NCBI GenBank assembly: GCA_000818945.1
Contig: KN805396.1
Coordinates: forward strand, 322,448 to 386,447
DNA length: 64,000 nt
Source: Schizochytrium sp. CCTCC M209059
Taxonomy: Eukaryota; Sar; Bigyra; Thraustochytrida; Thraustochytriidae
Reading direction: 5' to 3'
Position 1 is the first letter of the stretch, and every line of letters begins with the position of its first letter. The notes below the pieces were generated by a model. The model ran no database searches and had not been told where the DNA came from. It saw only the letters and a list, made by a program, of their open reading frames with translations. Below, piece after piece: positions 1 to 11,156 of this stretch. The position numbers and the translations under genes were made by a program.

Positions 1-415
1 GGAGGGAGGGGGGGACCTGACCCAGCTTGACGCGCCGGATGGGAGATGCGCGGAGGGGAGACCAGAACCAGACCCAGAACCCACGAGGGAGGAGGGAGGG
101 AGGGAGACGCGGCGTGGAGCTGCGGCGCGCGGCGGCAGCAGCTGCGCGAGGCTGCGTGCCGTCGCCGCGGCTGCGTGAGCTGTTGCTCGAGGGGAGCGGA
201 AAGGCGAACTTGGCAGTGGCGCTGCACCGGGGCAAGCAGACGAGGGCACGGCGCAGGATTCAGCCGGAGGCGCGAGCGTGATGCGGTCTAGCAAGAACGG
301 AATTCAGCCTCGGACCACGGGTCGCGATTTCGAGCAGCAGGCATGGTCAGCAAGAACAGCAGCAGTAACACTAGCAACAGCACTGGACCAAATCAGATCA
401 GATCCATCAAATCAG

Positions 416-459
<44 letters not shown>

Positions 460-462
460 AGC

Positions 463-493
<31 letters not shown>

Positions 494-658
494 CAAGCAA
501 GCAAGTACAGCTGTGCCGGCGGTAAGATCTTGTCGACGGAGGTAGGCCACCACGAATATCATTTCCATTATCATCATCATCATCATCATCATCGCCGCCA
601 CAAGTTCCCTCGGCCGCGTCGCGTTACATCGTGCAAACGCATCCACGCGTGCACCAAA
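1..658. other. Non-coding flank downstream of the NACHT-WD40 gene
   Basis: No convincing gene is seen. The stretch holds simple repeats: a CAGC array (about 416-459), an AAGC array (about 465-504) and a TCA array (571-592). Open frames across it are short or made of repeat-encoded Ser/Gln/Ala runs. It lies 3' of the minus-strand gene ending at 659 and may include its 3' UTR and terminator. Confidence 0.5.
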
Positions 659-3600
659 TCAAGCCGCGTCGTCGTTCGGGGACAGCGGATTGTCGCCGTC
701 GTCAAAGAAACTCTTGTTAGACTCCGCACGGCCGTGGTCCGTCGGGCTCGAAATGGCGTTCGGGATCTTTGGCGCAGGACTTGTCATGCGCGAAGGCGTC
801 AAAGGCAAAGCAGGACGCGTGGGTACCGCGTCGAGAAGGACCGCGGCAGCCGCAGCAGATACAGCGCCCTTTTCGCGCTGCGCAGCCTTGACAACAGCTG
901 CGTCGGCCTTGGACGCCACGACAGCGCGCACCGGAACCGTGTACGTGTCTCCCGCGCTGGTGAAGATGCGCACAGAGGCACGAAGGTGGACGCCGGGGGC
1001 AGTCGTTGTCATTTTCACAACGAGTGAGCCGCTGAGACCCGGTATGATCCTGTTCGGGGCCTTGTCGACGGCGAGTTCTACGTCACCGTGCTCGCAATGA
1101 GTCGTCACCTTGAGGCGGATGGCCGTGCTACTCCGATTTGTAATGTGTAGACTCCGCGTGCTCACCGAGCGTTCACGCACCAGACCAAAGTCCAAAAAGT
1201 CCGGCGCAAGTGCCAGAGAGTAGAGCGAGTCTACGGCATCTTGAGGAATGCGTGGTGCGGGAAGGCCTCCGTGCATGACACTAAAGGCATGCGTCTCGCT
1301 TCGGAAGTCGACTGCGCGAGAAAGACTTCTGTCTTGCACCAAGGAAGGACCTCGTAGCGCCACGGACGCTGTCGCGCAGCGTCGCAGTGTGCATCCCTCG
1401 CGCAAAAGGTATTCCGCATCAACGGATCGAACCGCACCCAGCTCGCTTGACTCTTCCTCGAGGCACTCGGGCACCGCGCCATTGACACCCAAGTTGCCGC
1501 TCGCAAAGCTCACCATGCCAGCATCGGCCGCGCTCCCCGGACTGCCCAAAGGAGAATTCAGACATGGGACTCTGCTTCCTGCGCGTGGGCTGCGCGGGCT
1601 GCGCGCACTGCGAGGATCCGCCGCGGATGTGGGCGAGAGTACGGGCGCACGCCTACGGGCCATGGGCTTGAGTTTGCGCGAATGGAATGTCTTGTACTGC
1701 TTGGCCTGCGTGCGCAGCTTGAGCTCATGAACATGTCGCGCCATGAGATCCGCCTCCTGCTCAATGCCAATCTTCTTCGAGGAAGTCGACAGCTTGGGCA
1801 CCTTGCGCTTGCGCCGAAAGGGAGCCATCACGGCCAAGTTAGTGTCGTAAAATCCAGCACTTGCATCTGTCTTGGAAGCCGAATGAAGTCCTGCTCGAGC
1901 AGGGCCCTGGTGGAAGTTGCGCAGCCTGCGACGCGACTCGACCCCGAGACGACGTTGCAACGACTGCATACGGTCCAGCTTTATTGGAGTCGCGCGGAGG
2001 ACGTGTCTGCAGCTCGAACAGCGCAAGATGAACTTGAGATCGGCAAGCGCCTCGCTCGTGTTGTCGGCACTGAGAAGCGTGTCCAGGTTCTGATTAATCG
2101 CAAATCGATGTCCGCAAAAGACACAGTCAATTTTAGGCCGATTCTCCCACACCTTGCCCTTGATCGTCAGGTTGCAGTATCTGCGCGCAGTGACCATTGG
2201 GAATTGTGTTGTTTCACTCATGACCTCGAGGATGCGGAGATCACCGTTGTGGGTTCCCACGGCAAGATAGCGTCCTTCGAACGAGATCGACAGCTGGCAG
2301 GGCTGGCTCGGAAACGACATGCAATTCACCTGATCTCCCGTCGCAACATTCCAAATCGCCAGCGACTTGTCCGAGGAGATGGAGGCCAAGCGCTCGCCAT
2401 CTGGCAGAAATGCAATGTCCAAGATCGAAGAAGTGTGCGCAGAGATCTCAGACACGCACTCGAGCGTCTTCGACGCCCAAACCTTGATTGAGCCATTCAC
2501 AGATGCAGACGCAAATGTGAACGGGTGCCGCGACCACGCCGCGCAGGTGACGCGGTTGTCGTGCGCATGCAACGAGGTGACAATCTGCGTCTGGAAGCGC
2601 TCCACGGCGGCTTCGAGATGAAAGACCTTGATGTCGGGAGAGTCTGAGATCGCAAGAAGCTTGCGGCCATCCGGAGACTCATGCAGCGAGTTGATGAGAG
2701 ACGCCAGACCGAGGTCCTTTTCGTCCTGTAGAATGAGGATCGGACGCGCGGTTTCTCCCTGATTGAGGTCGAGGCGCGTCGTGAATTGGGATCCAGAGTA
2801 TTTTTCTGCACTCAGTGAAACCGCATTCCATACTTTGATTCTTCCGTCATTGCCTGCTGTGTACACGAGCGCACCGTCTGCAGAGAATTGACAGACTGTA
2901 ATTTTGCGCTCGTGCGCCTCGGTGACCGTGCGAAGAAGCTTGGGTGGGTTGGAGTACAGGCTCCACACGTGAAAATCGGTGGACCCGGTCTCCACGCAAA
3001 GCACAATTCGTCCGCATGGCGAAATGTCCCACAGCGCGGTATTCTGCTGAGGAACCATCCATGTGCGCTGGTCTTCGTTTGCGCGCGAGGTGGCCACGCG
3101 CAGCACGTCCGAGACCGTCATATAGTACTCGCCATTCTTGGCAAAGCCCGCGTCTCGCACAAAGTCCTTGGCACTGTCGTGGGACTTCATCGTGGTCTTG
3201 ACACCCGTCGGGGCATTCCAAATGCAGACGCAGCCCTCCTGGGACACGGAGAGTAGACAATTGTTCTTGTCAAAACTTGTACGGACGACCTTGGTCTTGT
3301 GCGGTGTGTTTGCTACAAGGCGGGCCCGGCGCGGATCCCATATTTTCACCGAACAATCATTCGATGCAGTCACAAGCGTACGTCCGCTCGAGTCGTACAC
3401 GCAATGATTGACGCGAGCGACATGTCCGTGCAGGACCGAGACTTTCTCGCCCGTGTTGACATTGAAGATACTGACGTTCCCATCTTCGCGTGCCACTGCA
3501 ATCCGACGGGACGAGGACAGAGCACAGCGCGTTGCCAGATGTGCTTCCTCGTCCTTGAGCAAAGCTCTGGCCAGCTCGCTGCGTCGGAGCACTGCGCGAT

Positions 3601-6600
3601 TGAGCGCATCTTCGCTCGACAAACTCTCATTGTCCTCGTCCGCATCGCCGCGACCGTCAGAGCTCCGTGTCGAAGAGATAAAGGAGCCCGGAGTGGCCCC
3701 CAAGCCGCCTGCACCAAGGTCCTCATCCTCGGAGCCATCCTCGCGCACTGTCCGAATGGTAAGTGGCCGCTTACTCGCGAGACTACTCGTGCCAACCACA
3801 GAAGTCGTCGACGCCGCCGTTAACCCTGACGCTGTGCTACCTTGCATCGACGATGGTCCTCGCAGCGTATTGAGAATGGTCTGACTCCGCGTTGGAGTAC
3901 CGAGAGCTCCAGAAATGCCACGTCGCTCCGCAAGACTCATTGTAGTTCCTTCGCGAAGAAGGACTTGCGGTCCGGGAGGCGTTCCACCAGCTGGCGCCTT
4001 TAATTCTCCTGCCTTGATTTGCGACGGCTGCGCGAGCGACTGATTGACGAACTCGGCGTCGAAGATTTTAAGTCGCATGGAGGAGGTTCGAAGACAGTAC
4101 ATGAGCTTTTGCTGTGAGTCGGCACAGTTCGGCGCAAAGCACATCGCTTCTCCGGACTTGCACATGTACTGCGCGCCATCTTTGAAGCGCCAGCCGCGAA
4201 TCGTGTTATCAGCACCCGCGCAAAAGATGTACTCGTTGTCGCTCGAAAAGCGGCACATGGTGATGGCGCTGGGGAAAAAGCGAAATTCGTGCAGACATTC
4301 GCCCTCGCTGAAGATCTCCCAGATCTTGAGCGCCCCTGACTGATCTCCAGTACATACGAAGCGACCACAGTCTGAGATGCAGCAGCATAGCACAGGATTC
4401 CGACCATGACGCTCAAATTTGAGCGCGCATACACCCTTGACCCACACTCGAGCTGTTCCATCTCGACTTGTCGAAACAATTACATCAGGATTGTCCGGCG
4501 AGATGACCGCGCACGTCACAGCTTCCTTGTGCCCGACAAGAACAAAGTCGCTTTCGCCCGTTGCAGCGATCCAGACGCGGATCGTGCAGTCCTCTGAAGC
4601 TGACACCACGCGCTTGCCGTCCTTGGAGATATCGACAAAAAGAACTGGCGCCGTGTGTCCCGAAAGTGTGACCAAACAAGGGCCTTGTTCCTGAATCTTG
4701 TTCACCCAGCGAAGCCAAGGGCGTCGCGAGGTCTCTGAGGCCCACAACTTGCTTGCTGCAATAGATGCTGCATTTGTATCCGGAAGATTAGCAGCATACT
4801 GGAAAACGAGAGCAGGGTTCCCACTTAGCTCGGGCGTATAACGTTGCGCAAATGCGTAGTAGTCACGCACGCGGTTAATCATTTCCTCTTCAACGAGATC
4901 TTCAGCGTTCTGTTGCTGAAGCTGAAGTTGTTGCTGTTGCTGAAGATGCGACACCTGCTGAGACGGTTGCATTCCCCCTGCACCTGCCAGTGCTGCTCCT
5001 GCAGCTGTTGATGATGATGCCTGCTGTTGCTGATTTTGCACAGACAGTCCAGACTGCGAGCGCGTGAGACTTGTGGACGGAAATTGGCCATTTTTTTTCG
5101 GCGTTGGCGGCACGAGACGACTCGGCGTCTGGGAAGGGCTCTGTGGACTCAAGAGCCCGAAGCCAAGACCCATTCTCGCTTCCGCCTCGAGACCGAGCCC
5201 TGGCGCGTTCGCTTCTGCAGTCTGCAGAGCAAGCTTCAGCTCAAAGGCGACGCAAGACGAAGCGAGGTCGTCAATCCAGCTAAAACCTGCACCTGCTGTC
5301 AAAAGTGCCTCGACGAACTCAAGATCCGTCAGCGTGGCCTCGAGTGTACGGAAGAGTCGACCGTGCAACAAATGGTAGGGAAGACATGAAAGCGCTCGCC
5401 CATTCTCGCTATTGTACGCGCCATTGGCGTCGAAGGCACTCTCATGGAAGAACTTGGACAAGCGCGCATGAATCGGAATCGCCTGCGGAGAGCGCATGGG
5501 AAGTAAGGAGACCTCCTCGGGCGTCAGGTACGCAGAGGTGGCAAAGTATCGCTTGAGGATGGCGAGAGAAAAATTGTAGTGCGAGAAGCTAATGAGCTCG
5601 TCACCGGAACGCGTGTGGTTTGTAAGCAGAGGCTTGATACTGTAATACAGCTGTGACCATGAACTTAGTGGAACACCAAGGATCCCAACAATTTCATTCT
5701 CGAAAAGGCCATCTCGAGAACAGAGGAGAATTGAGAGCGCATCACGAACGAAGCGAGGGCCATGATCCAGCTCGAGACGATTGATCATTTGGTCAAGGAG
5801 GCTTTGAAGGTCTTCTGCGAGCTCAAGGATGCGTTCCGTGACCTTCTCGTAAAGGTTAAAGACGCGAAGCTCCTCGCACGCAATGACGATCCAGGTCGGG
5901 TTGCCGCTCGAGGCCTTATTCAGCAGGATGCCCATCTGCGTTTTGCTGAGTTTTTTGCCGTATTGACCAAGGCGCGCGCAAATGAGCACTTCAGCTTCCT
6001 CACGAGAAAGTCGCGGGACGTGAAGCTTGAGATGTTGGCGAAAATGAAGCTGAAAGCTCTCGAGGAAACTGCGCTGCTCAAACTGCTCGAACTGGTTGAA
6101 CTCTGGGAAAAGAAAATTGGCGCTTCCGCTGGCGTCAACTCCTAGGGGCCGAGGCCGGTAGTCCACGCCAGAGTCTGAAAAGGGGGAAGACGGCTCCTGC
6201 GCGGTTCGGCGAGATCTGCGGCCCTTATCTTTGGCTCCTTTTCGAGACCGTGAGCCCTTATTCGAGGCTTTTCGTGCCGCGAGACGGCGACCCCTTCTCG
6301 AGTTCGAACGTCGGTCGAGCTGGGGAGATAAAGGTCGGCGTGGTGGAGGATAGTCCGGAGGTGCAGACGGAGAGAGCGGCGAGGAGGTTTCAGGGCCCAG
6401 GGCGAGTGTCTCGTCGGACTCGACGCCAATGATGAGCCTCAAATTCTTTGGCAATTCGTGAGGCAGCCAGCTCAAAGTGAGCGCATGATTTTTGTCACGC
6501 ACGAGATGATCGAGATTGTCCAAAACGAGCACAAGACGAGTGTACTCGCACGCCTCGACAAGAAGCCTGCGAAATTCTTCGACGAGCTGGCCATACGTGC

Positions 6601-8110
6601 TTGGGACATCGCTGAGAATCTTGTAGTGATGTCGCTTGCCCGATCTGCGCATCGATGCGCTCGAGTCCTTATCTTTGAGGCGACCGGCGAGCGTCATTGA
6701 GTTCCCTACGAAAAGTGAGGTCCGAAGCAAAGTCCAAAGCTGGTCGACGCGCTTTTTTGGCCTGTATTTTTTCACACAGCGTCGCAGCTCCTGGACAAGA
6801 ATACGGAGCATGGTGTGAATGTGCAAAGATCCTGGCGAGGCCCCAGCAAAAAACCGAATGAGCACGGACGGTTTGGTACGCACGCCTTGAGCCTTCTTTT
6901 GTCCTTTGGCGAGGAGTCCGGAAGGTCGCGCAGGTTGACCGCCTGACGGCTTCCCTTGAGAAAGCGAGCTTGCGTCGAGCTGTACCGCGAGACCTGCTAC
7001 GTCCGGGCTACCTGCGCTGGAGGCTTCTTTTTTAGCCGAGATCTTTTGCAACGGAGCTGAAAGAGGAGAAATGTCGTTTGCGTCTGAGCCAGAGCCATTT
7101 GTATTGCCCGCTGAATTTTCGTGCTGGGCCTGCTCAGCCTGCAGAATCTCGCATACTTTGGCGAGGACGCTCGACTTGCCGACACCAGACTCTCCGAATA
7201 CAAGAAGTGGCATCTTGTCCAGAACAACCTCCCGACGAGCAAAATCAACGACCTGGGAGACAATGGCATCACGCGCGAGATATTGGCTAAGGCGAAAGTC
7301 CATGTAGGCTTGGTGATATGTATTCTCAAGCGCAACCTCCTCGACGTTGCTCTCGTCATTTCTCAAGGTGATGGGATACCGCTCATCGATTGCGCGTTTG
7401 AGGTCTGTGAGAATCATGGCACAGAATTGCCTCATCGCAGACTCGTTAGTCTCGCTGAGTCTTTCTTCAGTATGATAAAGCGAGGGATAGTCCTCGTGTA
7501 TGACCGTCTTGATGGCGTTTGTCTTATGGGTTGCCTCATCGCGGATTCGTTGCTTGAGTGCCTGCAGCTTTGTCTGCTTCTCCTCGTTTGGAACGTAGAT
7601 AAGCTCTCCTGACTTGTAAACCGTGTGTCCGTCTGTAAACTCGCAGAGTTGCTTTGGCGTATCCTTGAGCTTTTCCAAAAAGTCTTCGTTGCGAAAGTAA
7701 AAAAGTGCGTGGCTTACATTTTCTGCAAGGGTATCCTGGCTGTTGAGAGCACCGCGCATGATCTCGAGCTCGGTAATGGAAAGTCCCTCTTGCTCCGTTA
7801 CCCAGACGAAGCGAGACTCGGTGCCTACTTCATATTGGTCTGGAACCCAGCCATAGCGGCTGCCCACAAGGCAGAGAAAGATGTCGGAGCGGTCAATTTC
7901 GTCGAGACAAATTTCAATAGCCTTGCCGGCAGCGCTTTCTTCTTGCGTGACTCCCCATCGCAAATCTACCTCGGTGACGTGAAGATATCGCTCTTCACAC
8001 CATTGGCGTAGTTCAGGAAATATGAGTCGGGTGAGCGCGTCGCGTTCAAAGTGCGTGTCACGAAACGTAGAGCTGATGAAGACGCGCACGTTGCGCCATC
8101 TTCGGACCAT
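659..8110 (-). CDS. DUF4062-NACHT-WD40 protein with C-terminal ASH/MSP-like domain
   Basis: Large intronless gene, 2483 residues from the ATG at 8110. The frame is open upstream but has no earlier ATG, and this Met lies just before the first domain. Residues ~7-100 match DUF4062 (FISSTFRDTHFERD; later SRYGWVP) as in NWD1, TEP1 and NPHP3. A Walker A motif (GESGVGKSS, ~306) and Walker B-like LVLVLDNLDHL (~523) give a STAND/NACHT ATPase, interrupted by low-complexity inserts. From ~1140 to ~1965 about 14 WD40 repeats end in IRVW/IKVW-type strands, enough for two propellers. A CxxC...CxxC pair (~2000-2033) suggests a zinc ribbon. Residues ~2305-2416 read as an ASH/MSP beta-sandwich (LDFGLV, LHITNRSS). 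The family senses ligands or acts as a scaffold; the ASH domain suggests a cilium or centrosome link (inference). The partner is unknown. Confidence 0.88.
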   Translation of the reverse strand: MVRRWRNVRVFISSTFRDTHFERDALTRLIFPELRQWCEERYLHVTEVDLRWGVTQEESAAGKAIEICLDEIDRSDIFLCLVGSRYGWVPDQYEVGTESRFVWVTEQEGLSITELEIMRGALNSQDTLAENVSHALFYFRNEDFLEKLKDTPKQLCEFTDGHTVYKSGELIYVPNEEKQTKLQALKQRIRDEATHKTNAIKTVIHEDYPSLYHTEERLSETNESAMRQFCAMILTDLKRAIDERYPITLRNDESNVEEVALENTYHQAYMDFRLSQYLARDAIVSQVVDFARREVVLDKMPLLVFGESGVGKSSVLAKVCEILQAEQAQHENSAGNTNGSGSDANDISPLSAPLQKISAKKEASSAGSPDVAGLAVQLDASSLSQGKPSGGQPARPSGLLAKGQKKAQGVRTKPSVLIRFFAGASPGSLHIHTMLRILVQELRRCVKKYRPKKRVDQLWTLLRTSLFVGNSMTLAGRLKDKDSSASMRRSGKRHHYKILSDVPSTYGQLVEEFRRLLVEACEYTRLVLVLDNLDHLVRDKNHALTLSWLPHELPKNLRLIIGVESDETLALGPETSSPLSPSAPPDYPPPRRPLSPQLDRRSNSRRGRRLAARKASNKGSRSRKGAKDKGRRSRRTAQEPSSPFSDSGVDYRPRPLGVDASGSANFLFPEFNQFEQFEQRSFLESFQLHFRQHLKLHVPRLSREEAEVLICARLGQYGKKLSKTQMGILLNKASSGNPTWIVIACEELRVFNLYEKVTERILELAEDLQSLLDQMINRLELDHGPRFVRDALSILLCSRDGLFENEIVGILGVPLSSWSQLYYSIKPLLTNHTRSGDELISFSHYNFSLAILKRYFATSAYLTPEEVSLLPMRSPQAIPIHARLSKFFHESAFDANGAYNSENGRALSCLPYHLLHGRLFRTLEATLTDLEFVEALLTAGAGFSWIDDLASSCVAFELKLALQTAEANAPGLGLEAEARMGLGFGLLSPQSPSQTPSRLVPPTPKKNGQFPSTSLTRSQSGLSVQNQQQQASSSTAAGAALAGAGGMQPSQQVSHLQQQQQLQLQQQNAEDLVEEEMINRVRDYYAFAQRYTPELSGNPALVFQYAANLPDTNAASIAASKLWASETSRRPWLRWVNKIQEQGPCLVTLSGHTAPVLFVDISKDGKRVVSASEDCTIRVWIAATGESDFVLVGHKEAVTCAVISPDNPDVIVSTSRDGTARVWVKGVCALKFERHGRNPVLCCCISDCGRFVCTGDQSGALKIWEIFSEGECLHEFRFFPSAITMCRFSSDNEYIFCAGADNTIRGWRFKDGAQYMCKSGEAMCFAPNCADSQQKLMYCLRTSSMRLKIFDAEFVNQSLAQPSQIKAGELKAPAGGTPPGPQVLLREGTTMSLAERRGISGALGTPTRSQTILNTLRGPSSMQGSTASGLTAASTTSVVGTSSLASKRPLTIRTVREDGSEDEDLGAGGLGATPGSFISSTRSSDGRGDADEDNESLSSEDALNRAVLRRSELARALLKDEEAHLATRCALSSSRRIAVAREDGNVSIFNVNTGEKVSVLHGHVARVNHCVYDSSGRTLVTASNDCSVKIWDPRRARLVANTPHKTKVVRTSFDKNNCLLSVSQEGCVCIWNAPTGVKTTMKSHDSAKDFVRDAGFAKNGEYYMTVSDVLRVATSRANEDQRTWMVPQQNTALWDISPCGRIVLCVETGSTDFHVWSLYSNPPKLLRTVTEAHERKITVCQFSADGALVYTAGNDGRIKVWNAVSLSAEKYSGSQFTTRLDLNQGETARPILILQDEKDLGLASLINSLHESPDGRKLLAISDSPDIKVFHLEAAVERFQTQIVTSLHAHDNRVTCAAWSRHPFTFASASVNGSIKVWASKTLECVSEISAHTSSILDIAFLPDGERLASISSDKSLAIWNVATGDQVNCMSFPSQPCQLSISFEGRYLAVGTHNGDLRILEVMSETTQFPMVTARRYCNLTIKGKVWENRPKIDCVFCGHRFAINQNLDTLLSADNTSEALADLKFILRCSSCRHVLRATPIKLDRMQSLQRRLGVESRRRLRNFHQGPARAGLHSASKTDASAGFYDTNLAVMAPFRRKRKVPKLSTSSKKIGIEQEADLMARHVHELKLRTQAKQYKTFHSRKLKPMARRRAPVLSPTSAADPRSARSPRSPRAGSRVPCLNSPLGSPGSAADAGMVSFASGNLGVNGAVPECLEEESSELGAVRSVDAEYLLREGCTLRRCATASVALRGPSLVQDRSLSRAVDFRSETHAFSVMHGGLPAPRIPQDAVDSLYSLALAPDFLDFGLVRERSVSTRSLHITNRSSTAIRLKVTTHCEHGDVELAVDKAPNRIIPGLSGSLVVKMTTTAPGVHLRASVRIFTSAGDTYTVPVRAVVASKADAAVVKAAQREKGAVSAAAAAVLLDAVPTRPALPLTPSRMTSPAPKIPNAISSPTDHGRAESNKSFFDDGDNPLSPNDDAA

Positions 8111-9178
8111 GCTCGCACGATTTCGTTGCAAAGCGCTCTCCTTGCTCTCTGGCGTGCTTGGCTTTGGCGCACGCTCCAGAGCCTGCTGCGCGGGGCGTGC
8201 CCAGGCAGTGGTGCAACCAGCGCGCTTGCTTTTCTGCTTCTTGGCACCACCTAAGAAAGTGTGCACAGCTGATGGATGATGCTACAGCCAGCAGCTTTTA
8301 TGTCTAGGACAAAACACGCAAAGCGACCGTGGTGCGTAGTAACATCACATACCTACCGGTCTAAGTAACCTGAGGGCGGTGGCAGGTCAATACTTTCGTA
8401 ATACTACACAAGGGTGTGTACTTTCCCCCGTCTTGTGCCGAACGAAAGCCACAAACGTGCATTCATACACTAGCTTTCGACCCAAGACCGAGAGAGAGAG
8501 AGAGTGTGTGTGTGTAAGTATATGCAAACAGAAGGAATCCAGTCGTTGTTCTATTCCCTTTTTCCCATTTCTCTTTTTCCCTCTTAAACAAAGTGGGCAT
8601 TGATGATCCGAACCTAACGGGCCCTGGTAGACAGACAAAAAGAGAAGATCAAGGAAAAGGAACAGAGTTAAGAGTACCGCTGGCCATACCCCGCCATGCT
8701 CTATTGTCCGAAAGACAAAGAAGAAGAAGAAGCAAAAGAAAAAATATCCGGTGAGAACTTATGATACATTGAGAATATCTAGAACTTTTACGCGCCTCAA
8801 CGGGCAAATTGTGAAGACTAAGGACGCCTGTCACCCCTAGCATGCGTAATAGTTCCACTGAAGACAGCTGCACTGAGTCTCCGCTGCCCGTTCTTGTAGT
8901 TACACTAGTGAAACGAGGCGGGTCGCGACCAAGCATGCATGCGCTCGCTGTTTTGCCTGTTTTTTCCCCAATTGCGAGAGCGAGCAACCCACGCTTGACT
9001 GCTTGCCTAATTCCTTTCTTGCTCACGAGTTAAAGGGGAACTCGCGCGCAGCCGAAGCCTGCTGGCATCCTGCCTCCTCTCTCCAAGTGTGGCCTGTCCG
9101 CGGTAGCCGGATCTGCGCTTGTAGTAAGAGCGAAAGAGAAGGTCGCGTGCCTACTCGCGTGGCTGCCTGCTTGTCTGC

Positions 9179-9214
<36 letters not shown>

Positions 9215-9764
9215 ATGCATGCCGGAGACCCAAACTTGACCGCAGGCTCGCTCGGGACGGGCGGAGCGCGGCTCCTGCGCGGCAGCAGCAGCGGCAGCGG
9301 CGGCGGCAGCGGCGGCGGCAGCGGCGGCGGCAGCAAAGCTGGCTGGACTCGCGTTCAAGCTTTCGCTCGCTGGCTCGAGGTGGTGCCGTGCGCCGCCAAA
9401 GCGTGCGCGGCAGCTAAAGCTCGCGCGCGAGGTCTTTGGAGCGGACGAGAAGACGACTCGCGAGGCTGCGGTCTGCGTGCTGATTCTGGCTTCGCGCGCG
9501 CACGTGGAGGCGTGCGCGTGCGCGTGCGCGTACGTGAGCACAACAGGCGGAGTTTACCTTGCCCAGAGGGCGGCCTGGCTGTCTAGCTCTAGCTGTCTAG
9601 CTCTAGCTGTCTAGCTCTAGCTGTCTGTCTGCAAGCTGGGCATTCGAGTGCACGCGACCGTGACAACAACGCGAAGAACCCGCGGCTTTGCAGGGCTTCG
9701 CAGGGCTTCTCAGGGCTTTGCAGGGCTTCGCAGGACTTCTTGAGGCAAAGAAAAACGAAGAACC
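8111..9764. other. Divergent intergenic region with simple repeats
   Basis: Shared upstream region of the NACHT-WD40 gene (-) and PP2A B56 (+). It holds a GCTT array (9181-9214), a GGC/AGC array (9281-9334), three copies of a 14-bp CTGTCTAGCTCTAG unit (about 9579-9622) and degenerate 10-bp units around GGGCTTYGCA (about 9689-9738) just before the B56 start. Short open frames here are repeat-encoded. No gene is seen. Confidence 0.5.
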
Positions 9765-11156
9765 ATGGCCAACAACCTTGTTCGTAATCTTCGTCGGCGC
9801 TTGTCGAACGCGAAGCAAGATGAAGTCAACATCGCGAGGGGAGGAATGAACCTCGACGAAGACTTGCCCTCTTTGAAGTCTGTTTCCAACGTGACGAAGC
9901 GCATGGAGCTCTTGCGGCAAAAGCTGCAGTTCTGCAGCGTGCCGGCAAACTTCGTCTCGCAGGAACCGCGTGACAAGAGCTTTGTGACGCTTAAGCGCAA
10001 GGCGCTTTTGGACCTCGTCGAGTTTCTTAACTCAGGTCCCGCTCGCTCAAGACAAGAGTACCTGACGGAGCCGGTACTTTTGGAGTTAATCACGATGGTC
10101 AAGAGCAACATCTTCGTGGCACTTCCTCCGCAACTAGACGACTATGACCCGGACGAGGACGACCCATGGCTTGATGTGACATGGCCGCACAAACAGGTGG
10201 TGTACGAACTCCTTCTCCGGCTGGTTGTGAGCGCAGACTTTCCAGCCAAGATCGGGAAAAAGACGGGGCTGATTGACCAAGACTTTTGCGTGTGTCTTGT
10301 GTCTCTCTTCGAGTCTGACGATCCACGTGAGCGCGACTACCTCAAGACGATCCTGCATCGCATTTATGGCAAATTTATGACGCATCGCAGCTTCATTCGC
10401 AAACAGATTAGCTACGTATTTGCCCGTTTCTCGTTCGAGAACAAGCGGCAGAACGGCATTGCTGAGCTTCTGGAAATCCTTGGGAGTATTATTAATGGTT
10501 TTGCGCTCCCGCTCAAGCAAGAGCACTTGACATTTATCCGCTGCTCGCTTATCCCGCTGCACAAGTCACCCTGGATGGCAGCATTCACTTCGCAACTTAC
10601 CTATTGCATCACGCAATACGTCGAAAAGGATCAGACCACTGCGCAGCTAATCGTCGAGAAACTTGTGGAGTATTGGCCATGGGGAAACAGTCAGAAGCAG
10701 GTCCACTTTCTCAACGAGCTTGAGGAGGTCCTCGAGCTTTTGCGGCCGGAGATCCTGCGTCTCGTGGCCAAGCCCCTCTTTCGGTGCGTCGCACGGTGCC
10801 TTTCGAGCGAGCACTTTCAGGTGTGCGAACGTGCGCTTTTTCTCTGGAACAATGAGCACATTGTCAACCTTTTCAAGCTTGACGCCTCGGACGACATTGA
10901 GGCGTGCGACATCAAGCTTGTCTTTGCTGCCCTCGGTCGTAATGTGGACGCAGCCAACCCACATTGGAATGCGGCTGTCCAAATGCTCTCGTACAATGTA
11001 ATGGACATTTACAAGGACAGGTACAATGTAGACCCCGAGATTTTTTCCAAACAAGCCTCTGCACTGCGAGCCCCCTTACGGCATGCGAAGCGCCAGGAAA
11101 TGTGGGATGCACTCGCAAAGAAGACGAGTGGAATGGAAGTTGAGAGCAAAGAATAG
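9765..11156 (+). CDS. PP2A regulatory subunit B56 (B')
   Basis: 463 residues, intronless, ATG in the context AACCATGG. The family hallmark is clear at about residues 185-225 (DPRERDYLKTILHRIYGKFM, then RSFIRKQ), followed by NGIAELLEILGSIINGFALP and LKQEHLTFIRCSLIPLHK. HEAT-like helices run to the C-terminus (NSQKQVHFLNELEEVL). B56 subunits bind the PP2A A/C core and select substrates, often via LxxIxE motifs, in the cytosol and at kinetochores. The length is close to the conserved core of animal B56; the long tails of some isoforms are absent. The gene is convergent with the SPX-EXS gene. Assignment to the family is secure; there is no basis for an isoform name. Confidence 0.95.
   Translation: MANNLVRNLRRRLSNAKQDEVNIARGGMNLDEDLPSLKSVSNVTKRMELLRQKLQFCSVPANFVSQEPRDKSFVTLKRKALLDLVEFLNSGPARSRQEYLTEPVLLELITMVKSNIFVALPPQLDDYDPDEDDPWLDVTWPHKQVVYELLLRLVVSADFPAKIGKKTGLIDQDFCVCLVSLFESDDPRERDYLKTILHRIYGKFMTHRSFIRKQISYVFARFSFENKRQNGIAELLEILGSIINGFALPLKQEHLTFIRCSLIPLHKSPWMAAFTSQLTYCITQYVEKDQTTAQLIVEKLVEYWPWGNSQKQVHFLNELEEVLELLRPEILRLVAKPLFRCVARCLSSEHFQVCERALFLWNNEHIVNLFKLDASDDIEACDIKLVFAALGRNVDAANPHWNAAVQMLSYNVMDIYKDRYNVDPEIFSKQASALRAPLRHAKRQEMWDALAKKTSGMEVESKE

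Noticed and set aside
8111..8266. N-terminal extension of the NACHT-WD40 protein
   Set aside because: The frame is open but its only start is GTG; the ATG at 8110 directly precedes the conserved domain.
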